Below are positions 7,657-13,419 of a stretch of DNA of 24,811 nucleotides, piece by piece. Every line of letters begins with the position of its first letter. The first letter of the stretch is position 1. Source of the DNA: an uncultured Clostridia bacterium (lineage in GTDB: Bacteria > Bacillota > Clostridia > UBA1381); assembly GCA_934486495.1 (NCBI GenBank), contig CAKSPW010000032.1, positions 1 through 24,811 of the forward strand. The letters are read 5' to 3'. Below the pieces are notes generated by a model. That model saw only the letters and a list, made by a program, of their open reading frames with translations, did not search any database and was not told the DNA's origin. The position numbers and the translations under genes are program-made.

Positions 7657-7707
7657 TCTGTATCTCCTCCCTTACAAAAAGTGCATTTTCTGTGATTTTA
7701 ATCTTGT

Positions 7708-8907
7708 TTAAGACAGTCCTATCTTATGAAATGCCTGCTCTAAATCCTCAATAATATCCTTCGGCTCCTCAAGACCTACGCTGAATCGAATAAATCCGTT
7801 TCGGAATTTTTCCGGATAAAGGTCAATTCTTTCATCATAACTTGGCTGCGGGAAAATCAGACTTTCATCGTGACCGAGTGAAACGGCAAATGTAATAACT
7901 TTGAGTGCTGCACAAAATTTTTCTACCGTTTTATCATCAGTATTCACACCGAAAGAAATAACGCCGCCGTAACCGTTTTGCATCTGCCTTTTTGCAAGCT
8001 CGTGTCCCGGATTGCTTACAAGACCCGGATAAGAAACAAAAGTAACATACGGCTGTTTTTCAAGCCATTCTGCAACAATTTGAGATGATTCGTTTATTCT
8101 TTGCATCCTAAGCGGAAATGTTACAGAACCACGGAAAATCTGCCAAGCATTAAACGGACTGATAACCGAGCCGACATTTACCTGTGCCTCATATCTGATA
8201 CGATCCATTGTTTCAAGGTCGTTTGACAAGATTGCTCCTCCTTGTGCATCCCCGTGTCCGTTTATAAATTTGGTTAAAGACTCCACAACAAAATCAGCGC
8301 CGAGTTTAAGCGGCTTTTGATTATACGGAGAAGCAAATGTGTTGTCTACTGAAAGTACGGTTCCGTTTTCGTGGGCAATTTTTGCAATTGCGGCAATATC
8401 GGTAATACCGACGGTCGGATTATCCGGTGTTTCGATATGGACAAGTTTTGTTCCGGGAGTGATTGCTGCTTTTACCGATTCTAAATCAGTCATATCGACC
8501 ATAACGGTTTCCACACCGAATTTGTTGTTAAACAATTCGTGAAACAAACGATAAACAGCCATATAACTGACTTTCGGATAAACCACCCTGTCCCCGGATT
8601 TCAGAAGTGTCCAAAACAATGCGTGTAATGCGGCTACACCGCTTGCAAGTACAATTGCGTCATCCGCCTCGTGAAGTGCAGCAACCTTTTCTTCCAGCCA
8701 ATGCTGATTTGGATTCCCGTTTCGGGAATACATTAAAAGATCGGTAGAAGAATAATTCACATCAGAAAGGTCATCAGGAAGCTTGTAACTGTTTGCCATA
8801 TGCAGAGGTCTTCTTACGGCTCCCGTCCCCTCATCGTAATCCGTTCCGGTATGTATTGCCTGCGTTGCAATTCCATACTGTTTATATGAATTTTCTTTTT
8901 TAGCCAT
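7708..8907 (-). CDS. PLP-dependent Cys/Met metabolism enzyme (cystathionine/methionine lyase or synthase family)
   Basis: This 399-aa fold-type I aminotransferase-like enzyme of the MetB/MetC/MetY/MGL family carries the SLTKFINGHGD motif with Schiff-base lysine K213. Other visible residues are phosphate-binding Y60 and R62 (YSRNGNP), stacking Y115, and D188 in SVDNTF. The family motif usually reads GHSD; here it is GHGD. The members (cystathionine gamma-synthase, cystathionine beta/gamma-lyase, O-acetylhomoserine sulfhydrylase, methionine gamma-lyase) cannot be separated safely by eye. The ridA partner favours an eliminating lyase. The start is ATG 8907, with only a weak ribosome-binding site and a leader of about 27 nt. 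Confidence 0.9.
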   Translation of the reverse strand: MAKKENSYKQYGIATQAIHTGTDYDEGTGAVRRPLHMANSYKLPDDLSDVNYSSTDLLMYSRNGNPNQHWLEEKVAALHEADDAIVLASGVAALHALFWTLLKSGDRVVYPKVSYMAVYRLFHELFNNKFGVETVMVDMTDLESVKAAITPGTKLVHIETPDNPTVGITDIAAIAKIAHENGTVLSVDNTFASPYNQKPLKLGADFVVESLTKFINGHGDAQGGAILSNDLETMDRIRYEAQVNVGSVISPFNAWQIFRGSVTFPLRMQRINESSQIVAEWLEKQPYVTFVSYPGLVSNPGHELAKRQMQNGYGGVISFGVNTDDKTVEKFCAALKVITFAVSLGHDESLIFPQPSYDERIDLYPEKFRNGFIRFSVGLEEPKDIIEDLEQAFHKIGLS

Positions 8908-8940
8908 CTGTTTTCACTTCTTTCTTTACTTTATAAAAAC

Positions 8941-8969
8941 AGTATAACATATATATCCTACTTTGTCAA
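8941..8969 (-). promoter_or_regulatory. Sigma-A promoter of the lyase-ridA operon
   Basis: TTGACA (8969-8964), a 17-bp spacer and TATACT (8946-8941) preceded by TGT on the minus strand. Predicted start near 8934. Confidence 0.85.
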
Positions 8970-8984
8970 TAGGTTTTATAGGAT
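8955..8984. promoter_or_regulatory. Inverted repeat ATCCTA...TAGGAT over the lyase promoter: candidate operator
   Basis: ATCCTA (8955-8960) and TAGGAT (8979-8984) flank and overlap the -35 hexamer, with an additional ATAGG inside. CCTA/TAGG half-sites resemble operators of Rrf2-family repressors such as CymR that control sulfur metabolism. That match is from memory and weak, but the position suits repression. Confidence 0.35.
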
Positions 8985-9242
8985 TATAATAAATTCTTAA
9001 ATAAGTGTTTAGTACTATGTAAAAAGAAGGTTTGATATTTGTTTCTTTCAGCTTATATGACATAAGTTTAAATTCATCTTTTGGATATGCCCTTATTTCG
9101 ATTATATGATATGGGTCGGGAGGGGAAGTAACTTCATCAAATATGTTTTCTTAATATATTTCTTTTTATAGGCAAAAGATATAAAATCAAATAATGTGCA
9201 TACTTTTGCGCAAAAAGCTTGAAAAACGGGCAAAATCCGCAC

Positions 9243-9274
9243 AAAAAAAAGGATAGAGCAATTTTGCTCTATCC
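9243..9274 (-). terminator. Terminator of the perR-rubrerythrin operon
   Basis: Perfect hairpin GGATAGAGCAA-TT-TTGCTCTATCC (9251-9274), followed on the minus strand by eight T residues. It lies 9 nt past the rubredoxin stop codon. Confidence 0.95.
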
Positions 9275-9282
9275 CTTAAAAT

Positions 9283-9438
9283 CTATTCCTCCGCAAATGC
9301 GTCCTTACCCAAGCCGCAGATGGGGCAAACCCAATCCTCGGGTACATCTTCCCAAGCGGTGCCGGGTGCTACGCCGTTATCGGGGTCGCCGATTTCGGGG
9401 TCATAAACATATCCGCACGGACAAGCAAATTTTTTCAT
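9283..9438 (-). CDS. Rubredoxin (short first cysteine motif, CxC)
   Basis: This 51-aa protein starts at ATG 9438 with AAGGAG upstream. It has the rubredoxin signature GYVYDPEIGDPDNG, then PGTAWEDVPEDW, then CPICG (C38, C41). It is a one-electron Fe(Cys)4 carrier that supplies rubrerythrins and oxygen reductases. The first metal-binding pair reads C6-P7-C8-G, one residue shorter than the usual CxxCG; codon by codon the DNA is clean (GCT TGT CCG TGC GGA). It is the last gene of a peroxide-defence operon, 21 nt after the BFD-like gene and just before a strong terminator. Confidence 0.92.
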   Translation of the reverse strand: MKKFACPCGYVYDPEIGDPDNGVAPGTAWEDVPEDWVCPICGLGKDAFAEE

Positions 9439-9459
9439 AATTTTCAAAACTCCTTCCGA

Positions 9460-9654
9460 TTACTTACTCATTATCTTTGATATTGTATCCATAATTTTAT
9501 CATGACAGCCGCCGCAGCCTGTTGAACAATGCGTAATTTTTTGAACGTCTTCAAATGCTTTTTCCACATTTTCGAATTTTACTTCTTTGTGCAAAGCGTT
9601 CTCAACATCGGCATATGTGACGTGCTTACATTTGCAAATAGTGTAATTCTCCAT
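9460..9654 (-). CDS. BFD-like [2Fe-2S]-binding protein
   Basis: This 64-aa protein has the four cysteines of the BFD (bacterioferritin-associated ferredoxin) fold: C7-K-C9 near the start, and C47-GG-C50 in STGCGGC about 38 residues on, plus an extra C43. The VQKITHCSTGCGGC segment is the usual BFD C-terminal motif. It probably binds a [2Fe-2S] cluster and passes electrons or handles iron. It lies 13 nt downstream of rubrerythrin and 21 nt upstream of rubredoxin, so it is likely part of the same electron chain. Its exact partner is not visible. Confidence 0.88.
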   Translation of the reverse strand: MENYTICKCKHVTYADVENALHKEVKFENVEKAFEDVQKITHCSTGCGGCHDKIMDTISKIMSK

Positions 9655-9667
9655 TATAATTCACCAA

Positions 9668-10219
9668 TTAACCGAAATATCTCTTGAGCATACCCTCAAA
9701 GCCTTTTCCGTGTCTTGCCTCATCCTTTGCCATTTCATGAACTGTGTCATGGATTGCATCATAGCCAAGCTCCTTTGCTTTCTTTGCAAGCTCAAGCTTA
9801 CCGGCAGTTGCACCGCATTCAGCTTCACTTCTGAGCTGAAGATTCTTCTTTGTCGAGTCTGTTACAACTTCGCCCAAAAGCTCCGCAAATTTTGCAGCGT
9901 GCTCGGCTTCTTCAAGAGCTGCCTGGAGGTAGAATGCGCCAACCTCGGGATAACCCTCACGAATAGCCTGACGGCTCATTGCGATATACATACCAACCTC
10001 TGTGCATTCACCCTCGAAGTTAGCCTTAAGTCCTTCATAAACACCGTCGTCAATTTTACCCTTTGCGCCAACGCCGATAACGTGCTCGCAAGCAAAATTC
10101 AACTTTCCTTCTTCCATTACCGTGAATTTTGAACCCGGTACACCGCACTGGGGACATTTCTCCGGCGGATTTTCTCCCTCATACACATAACCACAAACAG
10201 GACAAACAAATTTCTTCAT
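9668..10219 (-). CDS. Reverse rubrerythrin (rubredoxin domain at the N-terminus)
   Basis: This 183-aa non-haem di-iron peroxidase reduces H2O2 in the cytoplasm. The N-terminal rubredoxin domain has C6xxC9 and C22xxC25. The four-helix di-iron domain follows, with helix ligands such as ExxH at E104/H107 and E167/H170 plus Glu in FEGECTE and LRSEAE. Having the rubredoxin domain first defines the reverse type known from Clostridium. The start is ATG 10219, eight nt after GGAGG; a longer frame from TTG 10234 would run through the ribosome-binding site and is rejected. It lies 45 nt after perR and is presumably derepressed by peroxide through the operon's single operator. Confidence 0.95.
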   Translation of the reverse strand: MKKFVCPVCGYVYEGENPPEKCPQCGVPGSKFTVMEEGKLNFACEHVIGVGAKGKIDDGVYEGLKANFEGECTEVGMYIAMSRQAIREGYPEVGAFYLQAALEEAEHAAKFAELLGEVVTDSTKKNLQLRSEAECGATAGKLELAKKAKELGYDAIHDTVHEMAKDEARHGKGFEGMLKRYFG

Positions 10220-10264
10220 AATAAATACCTCCAAATAAAATTTACAAATTGATTGATAATTGAA

Positions 10265-10651
10265 TTATCGTTTTTGCAGACAATCGCCGCATACGCCGTA
10301 AAACATAAGAGAGTGGCGAGACACCTTAAACCCTGTTTTTTGGCTTACTTCATCATTGAGCCCTTTTAAAACATCAATATCCAAATCCTTGACGGCTCCG
10401 CATTTTGTACACATAAAATGGTAGTGGTCTTTTATGCAGCCGTCATAATGCTCAGGCTCGGTGCCGGACAGCAGTGCGAGGATTTCACCCTGCTCGGAAA
10501 GCTGTCGCAGATTTCTGTAAACCGTTGCAAGGCTTACATTCGGAAACTGCTTGCGCAGCTCGGAATAGAGCCAATCAGCGGTTGGATGAGTATCTGTGCT
10601 CTTTAAAATTTCGATAAGAGCTTCCCTTTGCTTAGAATATCTCGTAACCAT
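10265..10651 (-). CDS. perR: PerR/Fur-family peroxide-responsive repressor
   Basis: This 128-aa repressor has a winged-helix domain (NVSLATVYRNLRQL recognition helix region) followed by metal-binding HYHF and two structural zinc pairs, C81xxC84 and C121xxC124. H22 in THPTAD, D70, H76 and H78 match the regulatory metal positions of PerR, and the context (rubrerythrin, rubredoxin) favours PerR over Fur. The start is ATG 10651 behind AAGGAGGT; the upstream TTG at 10672 would put that site inside the gene. A perfect palindrome overlapping its own transcription start implies autorepression of the whole operon. Confidence 0.9.
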   Translation of the reverse strand: MVTRYSKQREALIEILKSTDTHPTADWLYSELRKQFPNVSLATVYRNLRQLSEQGEILALLSGTEPEHYDGCIKDHYHFMCTKCGAVKDLDIDVLKGLNDEVSQKTGFKVSRHSLMFYGVCGDCLQKR

Positions 10652-10672
10652 GCTGACCTCCTTTTTAATCAA

Positions 10673-10693
10673 TAACGATAATCATTATCGTTA
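10673..10693. promoter_or_regulatory. PerR/Fur box, perfect 21-bp palindrome
   Basis: TAACGATAAT-C-ATTATCGTTA is a perfect 10-1-10 inverted repeat with the GATAAT/ATTATC cores of Fur-superfamily operators. It spans the predicted start point of perR, where a bound repressor would block initiation. Confidence 0.9.
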
Positions 10694-10698
10694 ATTTA

Positions 10699-10726
10699 AT
10701 TATATCACTTTTTTTAAAAATGTCAA
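10699..10726 (-). promoter_or_regulatory. Sigma-A promoter of perR-rubrerythrin-BFD-rubredoxin
   Basis: TTGACA (10726-10721), a 16-bp spacer and TATAAT (10704-10699) preceded by TGA on the minus strand. Predicted start is near 10692, inside the palindromic operator. I see nothing else between here and the terminator at 10877-10908. Confidence 0.85.
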
Positions 10727-10876
10727 TAGTCTTTTAGATATTTGTATATATTGCACATATAAACATGCTATTAAAACTGTATTTGCAACAAATAAAACAA
10801 TATAACTTTAATCATCCGGTTTTTGAAATCAATTTCATAGATACGAATTTGCACAATTCTATCTGCAAAAAGCAAC

Positions 10877-10908
10877 AAAAAAAGGTCGCTGCCATGGCAA
10901 CAACCTTT
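10877..10908 (-). terminator. Terminator of the sigH-zinc-ribbon operon
   Basis: AAAGGTCGCTGCC (10881-10893) pairs with GGCAACAACCTTT (10896-10908), 13 bp with two wobble pairs. On the minus strand the stem is followed by a run of seven T residues. It begins 10 nt past the zinc-ribbon stop codon. Confidence 0.92.
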
Positions 10909-10918
10909 TATATTCAAC

Positions 10919-11188
10919 TTATTGTTTTTTAGCAAAACATTCACTGCAATAAACGGGCTTATCATTGCGAGGCTCAAACGGAACCTTATCAACCTTACCG
11001 CATTCTGCGCAAACAATTTCATACATCTGCTTTGACTGTCTGAGATTATTTTTACGTTTATCACGACATTCCTTACATCTTGTCGGCTCATTTTCAAAGC
11101 CTTTTTCAGCGTAAAATTCCTGCTCGCCTGCTGTAAACACAAACTCCGCTCCGCAATCCTTACATACCAATGTTTTGTCCTCGTACAT
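10919..11188 (-). CDS. Zinc-ribbon domain protein (four CxxC pairs)
   Basis: This 89-aa protein has four CxxC pairs: C9/C12, C38/C41, C60/C63 and C81/C84. This makes two zinc-ribbon modules of the type common in Clostridia as a probable zinc-ribbon protein (LVCKDCGAEFVFTAGEQEF is typical). Its biochemical role is unknown; nucleic-acid or protein binding is usual for such ribbons. The start is ATG 11188, eight nt after GAGG. No promoter is seen in the gap from sigH. The gene is probably read through from sigH, across the tRNA-like element. Confidence 0.88.
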   Translation of the reverse strand: MYEDKTLVCKDCGAEFVFTAGEQEFYAEKGFENEPTRCKECRDKRKNNLRQSKQMYEIVCAECGKVDKVPFEPRNDKPVYCSECFAKKQ

Positions 11189-11216
11189 TATTTTTACCTC
11201 ACTTTAAAATAGTCTT

Positions 11217-11278
11217 TGCCCGGGTCGGGCTTGCACCGACAACATTTTTCTTGCTTTACTCGTTAAGCTACTCAGGCA
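11217..11278 (-). ncRNA. tRNA-like element lacking an anticodon arm
   Basis: This 62-nt minus-strand stretch starts TGCCTGA and ends CCGGGCA, which pair as an acceptor-like stem (six of seven pairs, one T-G). It has a D-arm-like segment TAGCTTAACGAGTAAAGC and a clear T-arm, GTCGG-TGCAAGC-CCGAC, with 5 bp and a 7-nt loop (normal T54, C56 and A58, but G in place of U55). Only about 12 nt lie where an anticodon arm and variable loop should be, and no CCA follows. It begins 5 nt after the sigH stop and ends just upstream of the zinc-ribbon gene's ribosome-binding site. It could be a decayed tRNA gene or a tRNA mimic acting in the mRNA. Confidence 0.5.
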
Positions 11279-11283
11279 TATTT

Positions 11284-11904
11284 TTATCTGTCGAGAATCA
11301 AGCTGAGCTTGCGCCTTGTTCTTGTCAAGGCATTGTCAACAGCCTTTTCATTGCTGCCTATTTCAAGTGCAATTTCTCGATAGCTCATTTTTTGAAGAAA
11401 GCACGCAAGCACTTTTTTTTCGAGTGTGCTGAGTGTTTCATCTATTTTGCATCCAATACCTTCTAAGCTCTCACGGTTAATAACAATCTCTGCCGGATCA
11501 AAACTGTTTTTTAAAGAATATGCTTGAGAAATCAGTAAACCCACATCTCTGTCCGAATATGGACAACTCAGTGAAACATAAGAATTAAGAGGATTATGCT
11601 TTTTTCGTGCTGCGGCCCGTACAGCTGATATAACACGTCTTGAAATGCATATGGCGGCAAAGGACGAAAATGGAACTTTTTTCTCCGGATTAAAACGGCG
11701 AACGGCTTCCATGAGTCCAATCAGCGCTTCCTGCACAATATCATCGTTATCACCGCCGGGGATGTAATAAAATCCCGAGCAACGGGCAGCAAATTTAAAA
11801 TACCTGTGAATTATTTCGTTTTCCGCAGGCTTATTTCCGCTTTTTGCAAGAACAAGCAGGTCAAAATCACTATAATTACAAGGATTTGCACGACGGTCGC
11901 TCAA
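11284..11904 (-). CDS. sigH: SigH-like RNA polymerase sigma factor
   Basis: This 206-aa sigma-70-family protein has the arrangement of SigH (Spo0H). Region 2 reads DIVQEALIGLMEAVRRF, then PFSSFAAICISRRVISAVRAA, followed by RKKHNPLNSYVSLSCP. The C-terminal region 4 has LEKKVLACFLQKMSYREIA and SNEKAVDNALTRTRRKL. In spore-formers this factor drives transition-phase and early sporulation genes, including spo0A, which here lies immediately upstream on the same strand. The start is TTG 11904 with GAGGGG about 12 nt upstream; no ATG or GTG exists in frame nearby. A consensus sigma-A promoter precedes it. Confidence 0.88.
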   Translation of the reverse strand: MSDRRANPCNYSDFDLLVLAKSGNKPAENEIIHRYFKFAARCSGFYYIPGGDNDDIVQEALIGLMEAVRRFNPEKKVPFSSFAAICISRRVISAVRAAARKKHNPLNSYVSLSCPYSDRDVGLLISQAYSLKNSFDPAEIVINRESLEGIGCKIDETLSTLEKKVLACFLQKMSYREIALEIGSNEKAVDNALTRTRRKLSLILDR

Positions 11905-11965
11905 AATAATGCACTTCCCCTCGATAATATTGGAATTTGCATTATTTACAACCGCTTACTCTTTT

Positions 11966-11994
11966 ATTATAACACAAATAATCGACAAAGTCAA
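11966..11994 (-). promoter_or_regulatory. Sigma-A promoter of sigH
   Basis: TTGACT (11994-11989), a 17-bp spacer and TATAAT (11971-11966) preceded by TGT on the minus strand. The leader to the TTG start is about 55 nt. Confidence 0.85.
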
Positions 11995-12073
11995 TAGATA
12001 TTGCAAAAAATCTTGTGTAAAATTTGTGCATATTTTAAAGATTAGGTTGCGAATGTAAATAATGCGCTTCTTA

Positions 12074-12129
12074 TGCGGTCGGAAACAGTCGCTTTTATGC
12101 CGGATTTCATCACCGTTTCCGAAACCGCA
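12074..12129. repeat. Imperfect inverted repeat downstream of spo0A
   Basis: TGCGGTCGGAAAC (12074-12086) and GTTTCCGAAACCGCA (12115-12129) are complementary apart from a 2-nt bulge, around a 28-nt spacer. On the minus strand (spo0A transcript) no T-run follows, so it is not a standard terminator. It is GC-richer than its surroundings. The function is unknown; it may help end or stabilise the spo0A mRNA. Confidence 0.55.
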
Positions 12130-12142
12130 CCGGTGTTTTTCG

Positions 12143-12907
12143 TTATTTTATTTGAAGTCTTATTCTGTCGGCAACCATAGCTATAAATTCTGAATTTGTC
12201 GGCTTACCCTTGTAGTTGTGAACGGTATATCCGAATATTTCGTCCATTGTTTCCTGACGGCCTCGTGACCATGCAACCTCAATCGAGTGCCTTATTGCTC
12301 TTTCGACACGGCTTGATGTTGTTTGATATTTCTTTGCGATTTCGGGATAAAGACGTTTTGTTATATAGTTTAGCATATCCATATTGTTTACAACCATCAT
12401 TATTGCGGTTCTTATGTAGTGATAGCCCTTTATATGCGCAGGAACACCAAGCTCATGAATCAAATCGGTAACGAGCTTTTCCAAATCGTATTCCTTTTTC
12501 TTTTGACGTGCAATGTTTTCTGCCTTGCTGTTTGTAAGTGCGTAGATGGTATCGGATATAGCACGCATCGTTTGAGGCTTTATAAGAAAGTGCTTTGCTC
12601 CGAGATCAAGAGCGGTGCGCATGGTGCTTTCCGATGCAGTTATGGAAAAGCATATAACCGTCATTTTATCAAGGTCGATATTATTTGACTTAAGCCGCTG
12701 CAAAAGTCCTATTCCGTCAAGCCGCGGCATGATAATATCAAGCAGCAGAACGTCCGGATGTTCGTTTAGTATCACGTCCCATGCGTTTTCGCCGTCAGCT
12801 GATTTATATATACAGCCTATATAGTCCTCCTTTGATAAATAACTTTCAAGCTTGCATGCATAGCTTAAGTTGTCATCTGCGATTAGAATTTTTAGCCCAC
12901 TATCCAT
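12143..12907 (-). CDS. spo0A: Sporulation master regulator Spo0A
   Basis: This 254-aa response regulator has a receiver (residues 1-120) with D11-D12, phospho-acceptor D57 in LLLDIIMPRLDG, a Ser at 88 in the usual Thr/Ser position, and K110 in FLIKP. The C-terminal Spo0A-specific DNA-binding domain has ELGVPAHIKGYHYIR, VERAIRHSIEVAWSRG, and FGYTV...KGKPTNSEFIAMVAD. Phosphorylated Spo0A starts endospore formation, so the organism is or was a spore-former. The start is ATG 12907 behind GAGGAG. A spoIVB gene, often found next to spo0A, is not present here. The upstream AT-rich region to 13160 shows no clear promoter to my eye. Confidence 0.97.
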   Translation of the reverse strand: MDSGLKILIADDNLSYACKLESYLSKEDYIGCIYKSADGENAWDVILNEHPDVLLLDIIMPRLDGIGLLQRLKSNNIDLDKMTVICFSITASESTMRTALDLGAKHFLIKPQTMRAISDTIYALTNSKAENIARQKKKEYDLEKLVTDLIHELGVPAHIKGYHYIRTAIMMVVNNMDMLNYITKRLYPEIAKKYQTTSSRVERAIRHSIEVAWSRGRQETMDEIFGYTVHNYKGKPTNSEFIAMVADRIRLQIK

Positions 12908-13160
12908 TTTTCTATACTCCTCTCAATTAATTGTAATTAATATAATCATAATGCATCATTTATTATTTTTTGACGCATAATTAACACAACAATGATATAA
13001 TACCATAATCTACCAATTAAATCAAGTACTTTTTATCAATTTACATTGATTTACTGATTATTTTTACAAAGATTACAAAAATGCAACGCTTTTTTTAAAG
13101 CTATATGTAAAATATTACAAATTAATTTAATTTATAATTCAATTATTAAATTTATGCTAT

Positions 13161-13185
13161 AAAAAAAAGCCGCATTGTCGGCTTT
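13161..13185 (-). terminator. Terminator of the candidate small RNA
   Basis: The minus strand reads AAAGCCG-ACAATG-CGGCTTT, a 7-bp stem, running into eight T residues (13168-13161). No protein gene ends here, which is what points to a separate transcript. Confidence 0.88.
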
Positions 13186-13266
13186 ATCATACGAAAAGAG
13201 TGAAAAAACTAAAACTAAATGTATGCATTTAGTCTTTGAATATTTCTCAAACAAATTCAATTCACT
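13161..13266 (-). ncRNA. Candidate small RNA (about 105 nt) upstream of spo0A
   Basis: A complete minus-strand transcription unit without an ORF: an extended -10 promoter at 13271-13299 predicts a start near 13266, and an intrinsic terminator ends at 13161. The transcript can fold with AGTGAA (13266-13261) pairing to TTCACT (13204-13199), enclosing hairpin 1 (TTGAAT 13260-13255 with ATTCAA 13241-13236) and hairpin 2 (ACTAAATG-CATA-CATTTAGT, 13233-13214, a perfect 8-bp stem). The terminator hairpin follows. It does not match an RNA family I recognise (not 6S, tmRNA or SRP by length and motifs). Confidence 0.6.
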
Positions 13267-13270
13267 TATA

Positions 13271-13299
13271 ATTATATCATAATATATGTTAAAAGTAAA
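13271..13299 (-). promoter_or_regulatory. Promoter of the candidate small RNA
   Basis: TTTACT (13299-13294), a 17-bp spacer and TATAAT (13276-13271) preceded by TGA on the minus strand. Directly upstream, TACATTT-GATA-AAATGTA (13301-13318) is a perfect 7-bp inverted repeat that could be an operator. Confidence 0.65.
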
Positions 13300-13370
13300 G
13301 TACATTTGATAAAATGTAATTATTTTGAAACATACATATCATAAAACTATAATGAACTTTGTTTCTTTCA

Positions 13371-13408
13371 ATAAAAACGCCGAGCTAAAACTTGTTGTAA
13401 AGCTCGGC
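13371..13408 (-). terminator. Terminator of the comEC-uvrC-lipoprotein operon
   Basis: GCCGAGCT (13379-13386) and AGCTCGGC (13401-13408) form an 8-bp perfect stem with a 14-nt loop. On the minus strand GTTTTTAT follows. It begins 12 nt past the lipoprotein stop codon. Confidence 0.88.
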
Positions 13409-13419
13409 ATTTTATATTT

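Larger units (their letters stand above)
8926..9150 (-). other. Open but start-less frame in the intergenic region (possible gene remnant)
   Basis: A 75-codon minus-strand frame is open from just after a TAA (9153-9151) to TAA 8928-8926. It encodes a protein-like sequence that includes SPPDPYHIIEIRAYPKDEF. The only internal ATG would give 45 aa, without a good ribosome-binding site, and the lyase promoter lies inside the frame. It may be a decayed gene 3' end or chance. I see no other feature in 8985-9242. Confidence 0.2.

Noticed and set aside
9219..9440. 73-codon plus-strand frame
   Set aside because: Antisense to the rubredoxin gene and its terminator.
9710..10132. 140-codon plus-strand frame
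   Set aside because: Exact antisense shadow of the reverse rubrerythrin gene, without a ribosome-binding site.
10771..11142. 123-codon minus-strand frame overlapping the zinc-ribbon gene
   Set aside because: It runs through the terminator at 10877-10908 and is out of frame with the clear four-CxxC protein.
12061..12180. Small plus- and minus-strand frames over the inverted repeat after spo0A
   Set aside because: Fewer than 40 codons, no ribosome-binding sites, and explained by the inverted repeat's base composition.
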